Notes under the pieces: generated by a model
Told to the model about the DNA's origin: nothing
Databases searched by the model: none
Seen by the model: the letters and a program-made list of their open reading frames with translations, nothing else
Translations under genes and position numbers: made by a program
Source: Panicum virgatum
Lineage: Eukaryota; Streptophyta; Magnoliopsida; Poales; Poaceae
Length of the DNA stretch: 64,000 nt
Reading direction: 5' to 3'
Assembly (NCBI RefSeq): GCF_016808335.1
Contig: NC_053149.1
Span: 36,596,118 to 36,660,117, forward strand
Shown here: piece by piece, positions 43,356 through 52,861 of the stretch
How the letters are laid out: each line of letters begins with the position of its first letter
Numbering within the stretch: position 1 is the first letter of the stretch

Positions 43356-44600
43356 CACGTGGTTCACCCTCCCCTGAAGTGGCACCCTGGGCTGAGCTGG
43401 GCACCCCTGCTGTCCCGCCTGCGCCTTCCGAGGGTAAGAGTTGGCGTAGTGCCCCGGCTGGCCGCAGTGATAGCACGCGCGAGGAGGTGCTGGAGCCTGC
43501 TATCCGGCAGGAGGAGCTACCTGACGTGGAGCCTGAGTTACTGGCGGAGCTGGGGGAGCGGCACGAGCCGGAGGTGCCGGAAACCTCGGGCCCTGCCCCG
43601 CCTATTGCTGCTGTCGAGGCGAGTACTGCTGCGGCCACTGCTGGTACTACTGGGGAGGCCGGTACTGCTATTGCTGCTGGTACTACTGGGGCAGCTGGAG
43701 GCGAGGACGGGTGTTGGTGCCGAAAGCAACTGGAGTGATCTTCCTCTTCTTATCCTCCATCTCCCGGTGCTTGCGCTCTATGTTGAGCGTGTTGTCAACC
43801 AGATGGTTGAAGTCGCCGAAGCGGAGGTTGAGCAGTGCGTACTGGATGTAGTCCTCAAGACCCTCCATGAAGTGCTCCTGCTTGTCGTGGTCATCCGCGA
43901 CCTCGGCAGGGGCATAGCGAGCGAGCTGAAGGAAACGGTCAAAGTACTCCGTCACCGTCATAGTCCCCCAAAGTGAAAAAGAAGGATGTATGATGAAGGA
44001 TTAGCTTAGCTTTTCCTGTTTCAAAAGGATAGAATAAGAGAGGTCTTAGCTCAAAAGGAAATGCTGAAGGATTATATCTGAGTTTACCTGCTTAAGCGCA
44101 AGGAACTCCTTCTTCTTCGTCTTCATCACGCCTGCGGGGACGTGGTGGCTGCGGAACCGCTCCCGGAACTGGATCCAGGTGAAAGTCTCGCGGTCCTGAA
44201 TCCTGTGGGACTCCCACCAGTCCAAAGCTGCCCCTCGCAGCTGTCCTGTTGCTTACAAGACACGCTCCCGATCATCGCACTGGGCGATGTCCAACTGACG
44301 CTCCACTGCACGGAGCCAGTCGTCCGCCTAGAGTGGGTCAGACGTGTGGGAGAACGTCGGCGGGTGACCCCTCAGAAACTCCGCGGGCCTGTCGCGGGGC
44401 TGCTGTGGTGGAGGCGGAGGCGGCGGCTGAGCGTGGACCTGCTGCAGTGCCTGAACAGTGTTGTTCAGGGTGGCCATCATCTGCATCTGGAGCTGGAAGA
44501 ACTGCTCCAGAGTCAAGGGTGGAGGCATCGGCATTCCTGTACCCTGGTTGTTCTATCCCTGCTGGCCAGAACCGGAACCGGTGCTCCTGGTGTTCACCAT
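43356..44600 (-). pseudogene. Gypsy gag with first zinc knuckle, multiple stops
   Basis: Starts MVNTRSTGSGSGQQG at ATG 44600-44598 and continues with a Pro/Gln-rich N-terminus (LTLEQFFQLQMQMMATL), LRGHPPTFSHTSDPL, the capsid core (RGAALDWWES, FTWIQFRERFRSHHVP), then DRFLQLARYAPAEV and LNIERKHREMEDKKRK. The knuckle CYHCGQPGHYANSY (43475-43434) has Tyr in place of the last Cys. Stops include codon 16, one before ADDWL, one before ATGQLR, and at least four TAGs in the Gln-rich tract 43610-43690. A 120-bp insertion at 43968-44087 also interrupts it. Confidence 0.85.
43968..44087 (-). other. 120-bp insertion in gag
   Basis: On the minus strand the capsid text ...LALKQ is followed by GTAAACTC... 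for 120 bp, then resumes GTMTVTEYFDR. It begins with GT but ends CTTTGG, so it is not a canonical intron. It contains an in-frame stop and an internal ATCCTTCA repeat. Probably a small insertion; origin unknown. Confidence 0.5.
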
Positions 44601-45151
44601 CTAATTTGAACAAAAGATGTATGAGCAAAGATATTGCAGAAATAATTTCAGACGGATATGATATCTTTCTGCAAGGAAGACTTAGGCATGATAAAGTAGA
44701 CAAGATAGAGTGCATAGTTTAACCCCAACGATCTAACTTATTTTATTAATTAATTAAACTTTAACTTAAGACAGATTTTCATTAAACAAATTTAACTACT
44801 AAGCTATGCAATCAACCAAAAATCCAAATCAAACATTTGCATAATAACAAGCATTCAAAAGTTCACACTTTAGTCGAGTTTAGCACACGACTCGACTAAC
44901 ACAACGCGTCGCAGAACGTTCAATCGCACTATTATAAAGGGTCATTTAGCTTACACCTATGATGGTCAGTCGACTTACTTCAGGCCAGAATCTATGGAAA
45001 CTATTCTATAGAGAGAAATCAAGGCAAGACGAGTAAAATCTTAGAATTCAAGGAATATAATAGCAAAATAGTTTCAGCAGACAAGGCTTAGAGAGAAGAA
45101 GACCTAAAACTCGACCAGTTCTATCTAGGCATTCGTCCTACAGTCGATATG
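44601..45151 (-). other. Leader between primer-binding site and gag
   Basis: Non-coding ~550 bp, as expected for the 5' untranslated leader and packaging region of a Gypsy element. No ORF. Confidence 0.7.
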
Positions 45152-45163
45152 GCTTTGATACCG
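45152..45163 (-). other. Primer-binding site of the 18-kb Gypsy element
   Basis: Minus strand CGGTATCAAAGC, three bases after the 5' LTR end. It differs at two positions from the initiator tRNA-Met complement TGGTATCAGAGC. Confidence 0.8.
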
Positions 45164-45166
45164 CTC

Positions 45167-48100
45167 TGTAACACCCGATTTCCAAAAGGACATAAACCGA
45201 GCAATCATATACGTGCCAGGATCAAGTCACACGTATATACAACAGAATGAACAATATATCACAGCACATATCACATAAAAAGATATAATAAAGTGAGTAC
45301 GAATGTTATTTATTACATGAATGACAAAAATGTCTGATACAGCGGAAGCGTAAAAACATATACGTAAACTCTCGTCGAAGCTGGGCACCACAGGGACGTC
45401 GACTGGGAGACGACCGCCTAGAAGTCCTCGTACTCCTGGTAGCTCTGGGTGAACTCCCTCGTGTCGGCAGGAACTGAGCAGCAGTAGAGTATCCCCAAAA
45501 AGAACAAGGGAAAAAAGAGTAGAGTAGGCAAGAGTGAGTACACAACTTGTACTCAACAAGTATAACACAAGCTATGAGGCTCTAAGGTTGGCTGACTCAA
45601 CAGCATTAGCTTTTAATCTTGGCAAAATTTTATTAAAGCTATTTACTACAAGTTGATGAGTTACCATACCCCAGTTACATAGTAATTAATCAGAATTAAT
45701 TATGATACTACTGAGAACTATGCCAAACCAAACCACCTGGGGAACCCCCCTAATCAAAGGAAGTTAACCCCACTAATCAAAAGGAGGATCTGGGCCGCTC
45801 ATGACCGTGAGCACGGCTAGTATACCAGTTTTACACTCTGCAGAGGTTGCTCATCTTTACCCACAAGTTGTTAGCTACGCTAGTTGTTCATCACACTTCC
45901 TTAGGTGAGATGGCTAGCAAGCACACTATGAGGCCGTTACAAAGGACCACGTTGGTAAGGTGTAACCGCTAAGGATTCAGGCTCCGTAACGATGGGGCCC
46001 ACCTCGAGGGGGTACAAGATAACACAGACCAAGCCTCGTAGCGCTGGGACCATTGAAGCTCACCCTTCCTCTTGCCCCGTCGGTAAGTTACTCCCGAACC
46101 AAAATGACCTAATTAGTAAGCCAAGACCGTTCCATTCCAGTCTTGTGGTAGCGCTGTTGTCCCAGGTTGTCGCTTTATGAACCGGTCCTTATGGAGAGTG
46201 GCCAACACAGAACTAAGCACCGTGCTGGCCCCCTAAACCATGTTTCTAACAAAACATATTTTAACGAGACGTGCGCCACTCAAGTACACCGCACAGAGGG
46301 CCACTCTCAGAATTGAGTTGCATATACCATTAATCAAATTAATTAAAAGGACCAAGTGTGTTATAGCGCGGCACCTAGCACAACTAACCAAAATGCAACC
46401 TAAGGGATATATATAAATGATATAAAGTGGCTAGGAAAGTCCTTATAGGCATACAGTATTAAAATGCAATATGAAAATGTATTTAAAAGTGATAGGTGGT
46501 GTTCATGTTATACTTGCCTTCCTCAAAGTTCTCCTGCTGCTCAAACTGCCCTGAAGATGGCTCCTGGTAGTCCTCAGATAGATCAACGTCTACTCACGAT
46601 CGCAACACCAAAACAAGTCCAGCACATACACATACATGCAACCAAAGGCAAACACTAAGAAACAGTACAACAATACATAAAAACAGCAACCAAAACTGAG
46701 CTAGAACTATTCTACGCGTTACAACGATCGTGTGGACATAAAGAACACCTAAAACGGAGCTAGAACGCGGCTAAAACAACCGGGCTGGACTGCGGGTTCA
46801 AAATCTAGAAAGCTCAGGGGTCTAAGCGAATAAAACAGGGCCTGGATGTAATTACTTTTACACCGGTTAGGACCGCGGGTTAATTTCCGGAAAACGCAGG
46901 GTCTCTTTAGCAAAAACACCAAGGCTTACTGTTATCCGCCTGGATTGACTCGGGCTCGGGTGTTTCTGTCCGTTGGATCAAGATTGGGCGGCTGAGGTCG
47001 GTTGGGCGCGCGGGGCGGTGGCGCGAGTCGCCGGAGACGACGCTCCCGCGGCGGAGGCTCACCGGAGATGGCCGAACTCGGCCCTCCGGGGGTCAAATCA
47101 ACCGGGCTTTGAGTCTAGGATGGACTACGCGGCATGCGTGATTCGCCTGGGCTCTAAGCTGGGCTCGGCATGGTTCTGAGTGGCGGTTGCGACGGCAGCG
47201 GCGGCTCTGGGCATCGGTAACCCGCCGGCGTGCGGCGTTCATGCTGTGTCAGTGCCGGGGTGTGTTCGCAAAGGGGTTAGGGAGCACGCGCAAGGCGCGG
47301 CACACCCTTTGGTACGCTCTGCAGGGCCTCTCGTGTAGCGCAGCGAGGGCTCGCCGTGGCACGGCGGCGCTGGGTCGCCGGCGTGCAGTGTGCTGGCACC
47401 TAGAGGGTTGGGGTGGTGCTCACGGCCTACGGCATCTAGCGCAAAAACATCAGGGGGTTGGGGTGGTGCTCACCGTGCGTGGAATCAGACTGGAAGGCCG
47501 GGCAGAGTTGCCGGCGTTGGAGTCCGGCGGCGTGGCGTCGACCGGCGTTCGAGGAGAGGTTGCTCCGGGGTCCTCGGGACTCCTTGGCTCCACGGATCGA
47601 TGCGCAGGGTTCCTGCAAAGATGGCACGGGGGTCAGGGGGGCTCAGGGATCGCCGGCGGCGAGGAAATCGCGGCGGCGCAGGAACCTTCACCTTCGGGCA
47701 GTCCGGCACAATTCCGGCGATGCAAAGGGCTAGGGCCGGTGCAAGGGCTGCAGGGGGCTTGCTGGAGTTACGGCGAAGCTTCGGCAGGGGTTGTCAGGGG
47801 CTAATGGGCTGCGGGTCGGCGTCTCCACGGCGGCGCAGAGAGCTCTGCGCGGCGGACCAATGCGGAGGCGACGGCTAGGGTTTGGTGCGGCGGCTGTGGT
47901 GTGGCATCGTGGCTCGCAGGAGGGGGTCACGAGCCACTTAAGGAGGGGTCCGGGGATCTTGGGCGGCCGTGCCGGGCGGGGGCGCTGCGGTGATTGCGGC
48001 TGCGATCCGTGTGCGTGAGGAGCTGATCGTGCAACGGCCTGGCGTGATACGGGCTCGGGTGGAGCTTCTAGAAGGATCCGGGTGTGCGGGCGATTGTCCG

Positions 48101-48776
48101 GTGGGTCTGCGGGGTCGAGGTCAATCCACGGGCAGAGACGGGGTGAGCGGGGCCGAGCTGCGTGGGCGAGGGCGCGAGCGGGCATTACGGCGGGGAAGAA
48201 GGGCCTGACTGGTGGGCCAGAGCGGGCAGCGGGCGAAGCGAACGCGCGGCGAACAGGAGGGCTAGCGCGTGGGCCTAGGCGGTTAGTGGCACAGGGGCGC
48301 TGACGAGCGGACGAGTGGCATCGGCAGGTGGGGCCGGGACGCCAGCGAGACGGAGGAGGGAACGGGTGACGTGCGGGCGCGCGAGGATGGGAGCTGGCTG
48401 CTGGCGCTGGACTGGGCCGGGGCGAGCGCGGAAAGGGAAGGGGAGTGGGTTGGGCCAGCGGGACTGGGCTGCTGGGCCGAGAGAGAGTGATTCGGCCCGG
48501 TTTGGTTTTTCCTATTTTCCTTTCTCCTTTTCTTTTTCAAACTCCACTCAAACTATTTGAATTCAAATGAAATTTGAATCCAAACCCTAAGCAGTCAACC
48601 AAAATAAAACTATGCACCAGCATGAATGCACAAACATGTTTAAACCTAGAAAATTTTTAATTCCTTGTGAAATAAAATTTGATTAAATGCAAGACTAATC
48701 ATAAAAAATCCTAGAAAATTAAATAAAGCCAATTAAATTTATTATTAAATACTGAAATTTAAATTGGAGTGTTACA
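45167..48776 (-). mobile_element. 5' LTR of the 18-kb Gypsy element (subfamily A, 3610 bp)
   Basis: Partner of 30723-34347: same termini, same order, TSD TCGAT on the outer side. Internal indels relative to the partner are listed there. It includes a short tandem duplication of GGTTGGGGTGGTGCTCAC near 47408 and 47455. Confidence 0.93.
45418..46589 (-). other. LTR-embedded candidate spliced reading frame, copy 4
   Basis: First segment 46589-46518 (72 nt), AAG|GCAAGT donor, gap 46517-45474 (1044 nt) ending CTGCTCAG, second segment 45473-45418 (VPADTREFTQSYQEYEDF, TAG). Relative to copy 2 it has amino-acid changes (Lys/Glu, Glu/Asp) but no stop or frameshift, although the two LTRs have diverged and carry large indels elsewhere. 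Confidence 0.45.
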
Positions 48777-48781
48777 TCGAT
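48777..48781. repeat. Right target-site duplication of the 18-kb Gypsy element (TCGAT)
   Basis: Exact match to 30718-30722. Confidence 0.9.
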
Positions 48782-50306
48782 CGAGTATACTCTACACTCG
48801 TCGACTACATTAAGATAGCTGAAAGTACTCTACAGAATAAGAAGCAGAGATCGGGAGGAGGAATCTGCAGGGCATCTGGAAAGACAAACCCCCGGCTTGT
48901 TCGGATGGGACTGTCTTTCTCCAAGAAACCTCAGAATCCTTCACCGAAACCTGCTCACAGTCGGATTCCTCAACAAGACGAATCCCTGTTCGATCAGGAC
49001 TTCGATCAGTTCATGAACAGCCTCAACAACTTTGAACCATTCAACGACCTCGAAGATTGGTCAGATAACGTCGACTTATTCATGGACACTATGGCCCATC
49101 CACCCCAGTATGCTGACACTCTGGGAACTGGCCAAACTTGAAAAGCAAAAATCCAAAGCTACAGAATAATCCAGCAAGTCGATTTTCGACAAAGCCTAGA
49201 TAAAGGAGCCTGAAGGACTGACTCCCACGCAATCATGGCTGCATTGGATGAACGAGAACGCCCTCCGCGTAGAGATGGGCATTCCGCTTCTCGCTCACCC
49301 AAAGCACACATACACTAAAATCGGTGGACTAACCGATTCCGACTCCGAGTACTCTTCCAACTCGGAAGATGAGCTGGACGATCTAATCCAATACAGCAAA
49401 GAAATCGAGTCCAACTCGACTAAGAATTCCAAGTCCGATCAGGACTCCCTCCCAAACTTGGTCATATATGCAACACCGCAAGGATGGACAGTGCGCCTGA
49501 AGGAGACACAAGATCCTAACACCTCCGGCTCTCAGCCAACAGATCTACCCTTCCAGCAGAGCACTCCTCTAGATCCGACCTAAAGTAAATAAGACCAAGT
49601 AATCCAAGATCTTTTCCGTGAAATCCTCATGGTTCGCATCTTTGAAGTCCATGAACCTGAGGATGACTCCACGGAGCGTCTCAACCTCGACGACTACAAT
49701 TCTGATGATTTCGACGAGTATCTTTCCGACAACATGGAAACTACTTCCCCCACGATCATAGAAGCCCAAGCTACTACCAAGCAAGATCCACCTGCACCTT
49801 CTCTAGCAGTGACGGTCACTGTGCAATTGGAAGAGCAGCACCTAGCAGAAGATCTTTATGAGCGTCGTCGCCTGCTTAACCAGAAGAGGGCGTTCAAGCG
49901 CCAGCGCCTCGCTAATCGCCAGCAGAAACAGCAAGGCGACAACTACGACTACTCCAACTGCGACCTCCGCAATGTGATCAATGTTGGTCGCGATGCGCGC
50001 AACGTCATCATTTCAAGGAAAAAGGAGCGTGAGGAAATAGAGGCTTACAACCCTTCTTCCAACTACAGAGTCCCAACAAATGCTTCCGCATCCTTCAAGA
50101 AGCACAAGCCGACAAGTGCCCGTCCCCAGGGTAAGCCGCGCACCCAACCTCATGGAGAAACATCTCTTGGCGGAGACAGAATCAACAAGACGCTCCTTCG
50201 CAAGTGCTTCGTGCATCCAAAGAGCTCTCATACGATCTTTGAGTGCAACTCGCTCCGCAAGGATCTTGGGGTGCCACTCCTAAAGGAGACCTTACCAATA
50301 ATCTAG
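48782..50306 (+). pseudogene. Gag-like ORF of the Tat-type element, remainder
   Basis: Resumes in frame with RVYSTLVDYIKIAEST, open to a TGA at 49141; then further pieces 49248-49583 (acidic, DSDSEYSSNSEDELDD) and 49629-50306. The last is conserved-looking: basic region with EERRRLLNQKRAFKRQRL-like text, DLRNVINVGRDARNVI, KKEREEIEAYNP, and a C-terminal zinc-finger-like CFVHPKSSHTIFEC (C-x2-H-x4-H-x4-C), the same spacing as in the gag at 56.3-57.5 kb. Stops between pieces show decay. No protease, RT or integrase follows, so the element was probably non-autonomous. Confidence 0.65.
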
Positions 50307-50689
50307 TCGACTACTATATCGATTAGTTTACCAGTGAATACTTTTTTTCAGCTATGTAAACCATTGCTCACGTCTAATGGACAAAGGGTAGGTCTTAAGA
50401 GTCAGAGTCTGTCATTTTACAATCTTTTTAATTTCGGCAAATCCTTCGCAAGTGCTTCGTGCATCCAAAGAGCTCTCATACGATCTTTGAGTGCAACTCG
50501 CTCTGCAAGGACCTTGGGGTGCCACTCCTAAAGGAGACCTTACCAATAATCTATTCGACTACTATATCGATTAGTTTACCAGTGAATACTTTTTTCAGCT
50601 ATGTAAACCATTGCTCACGTCTAACGGGCAAAGGGTAGGTCTTAAGAGTCAGAGTCTGTCATTTTATAATCTTTTTAATTTCGGCAAAC
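50194..50689 (+). repeat. 248-bp tandem duplication covering the gag-like C-terminus
   Basis: 50194-50441 is repeated at 50442-50689 with only a few differences. The unit includes the CFVHPKSSHTIFEC coding text, its stop codon and ~150 bp of 3' flank ending ATTTCGGCAAA, so the zinc-finger-like end exists twice. Confidence 0.9.
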
Positions 50690-50818
50690 CCTCAATAAAA
50701 GATGATTCCCTCATTAATCGACTACTTGGCTGTCGCTCATCTGACCCATACCCCATCATAAATACCACTTTGAGCCACGCTCAGCACTAGAGCAGCAACC
50801 TAGTAGTTTTTATGGTTT

Positions 50819-51650
50819 ACTTCGAGTACTCCTTTCGGCACTTTCATCTTGGATAACCCGATGGGATTAATCCTAATAGATCTGCCCTAAGAATTACTCC
50901 AGTCCTTGGTTAAGGACACCCTACTCACTGGCTCGAGTAGGTTTTGGATACTTTCCGACATTTTCGTCTTGGATAACTCGACGGGGTTCATCCTAACAGA
51001 CTTGTCCTAAGAGTTACTCCAGTCCTTTGTTAGGACACCCTACTTGCTTGCTCGAGTAGGTTTTGGATATCCTTTTGACATTTTCATCTTGGATAACCCG
51101 ACGGGGTTCATCCTAACAGACCTGTCTTAAGGATTACTCCAGTCCTTGGTTAAGGACACCCTACTTGCTAGCTCGAGTAGGTTTTGGATACTCTTGCGAC
51201 ATTTTTGTCTTGGATAACTCGACGGGGTTCATCCTAACAGACTTGTCCTAAGAGTTACTCCAGTCCTTGGTTAGGACATCATACTCGATGGTTCGAGTAG
51301 GTTTTGGATATTCTTTCGACATTTTTGTATTGGGTAACCTAACGAGGTTGACCCTAACAGACTTGTTGATTAGATTACTCCAGTCCTTGGGTAGGACACC
51401 TTACTCGCCTCGCTCGAGTAAGTTTGGGATATTTCTAAAATATTTTCATCTTGGTTAACTCGACCGAGTTCATTCTAATAGTTCTATTTTAGAAACCAAT
51501 CCAGTCCTGGTATAGGACATGCTACTCGCTGGATCGAGTAGTCGGGGATATCTTCATAAAAGTTGTACGCTTCTTGGGTGACCAAGCGAGGTCCATCCTA
51601 ACTGGTCAACTAGGAAAATTCCCCAAGGAGCATAGTTAAGTTATTGATAC
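50819..51650 (+). repeat. Tandem array of a ~120-bp repeat in the Tat-type element
   Basis: Copies start near 50819, 50931, 51050, 51171, 51291, 51412 and 51532, each with (G)CTCGAGTAGGTTTTGGATA, CATCTTGGATAAC and TTACTCCAGTCCTTGG. Similarity declines toward both edges. Arrays of this kind are common in the non-coding 3' half of plant Tat-lineage elements. 51650-51870 continues with related non-repeated text. Confidence 0.85.
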
Positions 51651-51869
51651 TCTAAAAGGTCGACACGAGTCTCCCGCTTGCTTGGACCACTGAGGGAATC
51701 ACACTACTTGTTGCCTCGAGTACTTGACGGGTTCTACTCGCTTGCTCGAGACAACAATTTTTCCTTAGTACCCTGAGTAGTTGTCGAGAGTCTCATGTTC
51801 ACCTATGTATTGAAAAAGAACATCCAAAGCTCCTAAGTAAGGACCTACTCCGTGTTGGCTCGTGGTGCA

Positions 51870-52861
51870 GCGGGGCGGCGAGAGCACGGTGGCGCAGGGG
51901 TTCTGCGCGGTGGAGCAGGGGCGGGGTGTGTGGATTAGGGTTGCAGGCGGCGCTGGAGAGCGAAGGTGGCGGCGGCATGGCGTGTGAGGGAGCAGGGGGG
52001 GTCGCAGGCGTTTAAAGGAGGCGACCGGGATCTCGGCGTGCGCTTCCGGGGAGGAAGTCCGACGGAAATCTCAGCCGGGGATTCTTGGGTTGTTGCGCGA
52101 GCGTGGGAGATGCGCTGCTCGGCGTGATCCCGAGCGGCTTCTAGAAGGAGGGCGCTGGACGGTGGGTCCTGCGGGTTGGGGAGGTCCACAGCGCAGCGGG
52201 GAGGCGAGGTGAGCGGAGCGGAGCAGAGCGGAGCGAAGCGGAGCGGAGCAGAGAGTTCGGGCGGGGATCGCGGGCGGAGGAAGAGGAAAGGTCTGACTTG
52301 TGGGCCATCCTTGTCAGCGGGAACGCGGTGCGCTAGACTGCGGCGTTGACGCGGCGTGGGAGCGGTGTGCTGCTGGCTGGTGGGTCTGCGCTCGCGCGTG
52401 AGCGCGAGACGCGCGTGCGGAGGGATGGCCTGCTGTGCTGGGCCTTGCGCCTCACGGGTTGAGCGCGGGAGGAGGAAAGCTAGGCCGCGCGGTGTTGGCA
52501 CTGGGCTGCGAGCGGGGTGAGCGGGCCGAGGGGAAACGGGCCTGCTGGGTTTGGGTTGTTTTGCTGAGTTGGGTTTTGGTCTTTCTGATTTCCTTCTCCT
52601 ATTTCTTTTCTCTTCTCCTTTTCCCTCTCAACTCAAAACTATTTGAAATCAAATTCAAATTTGAATTCAAAACCCTAGCACTCAACCAAATAAAACAATG
52701 CACCAGCATGAATGCACATGCATGTTGAACTTAGACAAAATTTTAATTACTTGTGGAACAAAATTAGATTAAATGCAAGCTAAACAAATTAAATCCTAGA
52801 AAATTAAATAAAGCCAATTAAATTTATCATTAAATGCTGGAATTTAAATTAGGGTGTTACA
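51870..52861 (-). mobile_element. Truncated Tekay/Del-like LTR fragment (third subfamily)
   Basis: Shares the LTR terminus AGGGTGTTACA (plus strand, 52852-52861), the preceding AATAAAGCCAATTAAATTTAT and the CTTCTAGAAGGA region with the other LTRs, but diverges strongly in the GC-rich part. Only ~1 kb of the ~3.6-kb LTR remains. The left boundary is approximate. Confidence 0.75.

Larger units (their letters stand above)
30723..48776 (-). mobile_element. Tekay/Del-like Gypsy (chromovirus) retrotransposon, 18 kb, internally rearranged
   Basis: LTRs of ~3.6 kb at each end, an initiator-Met primer-binding site, gag, protease, reverse transcriptase, RNase H, integrase and a chromodomain on the minus strand, flanked by TCGAT duplications. 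It sits in the gag-like ORF of the Tat-type element. The centre (37527-42075) is abnormal: an AT-rich tandem repeat block, an orphan LTR of a related subfamily, and a second copy of the protease end. All ORFs carry lesions, mostly CAG-type codons turned to TAG. Confidence 0.93.

Noticed and set aside
30723..48776. Integrated pararetrovirus (caulimovirid) instead of an LTR retrotransposon
   Set aside because: Integrase, LTRs, TSD and chromodomain are present; no movement protein or coat signature seen.
50819..51650. CRISPR-like regularly spaced repeats
   Set aside because: The ~120-bp units are contiguous tandem repeats without unique spacers, in a plant retroelement.
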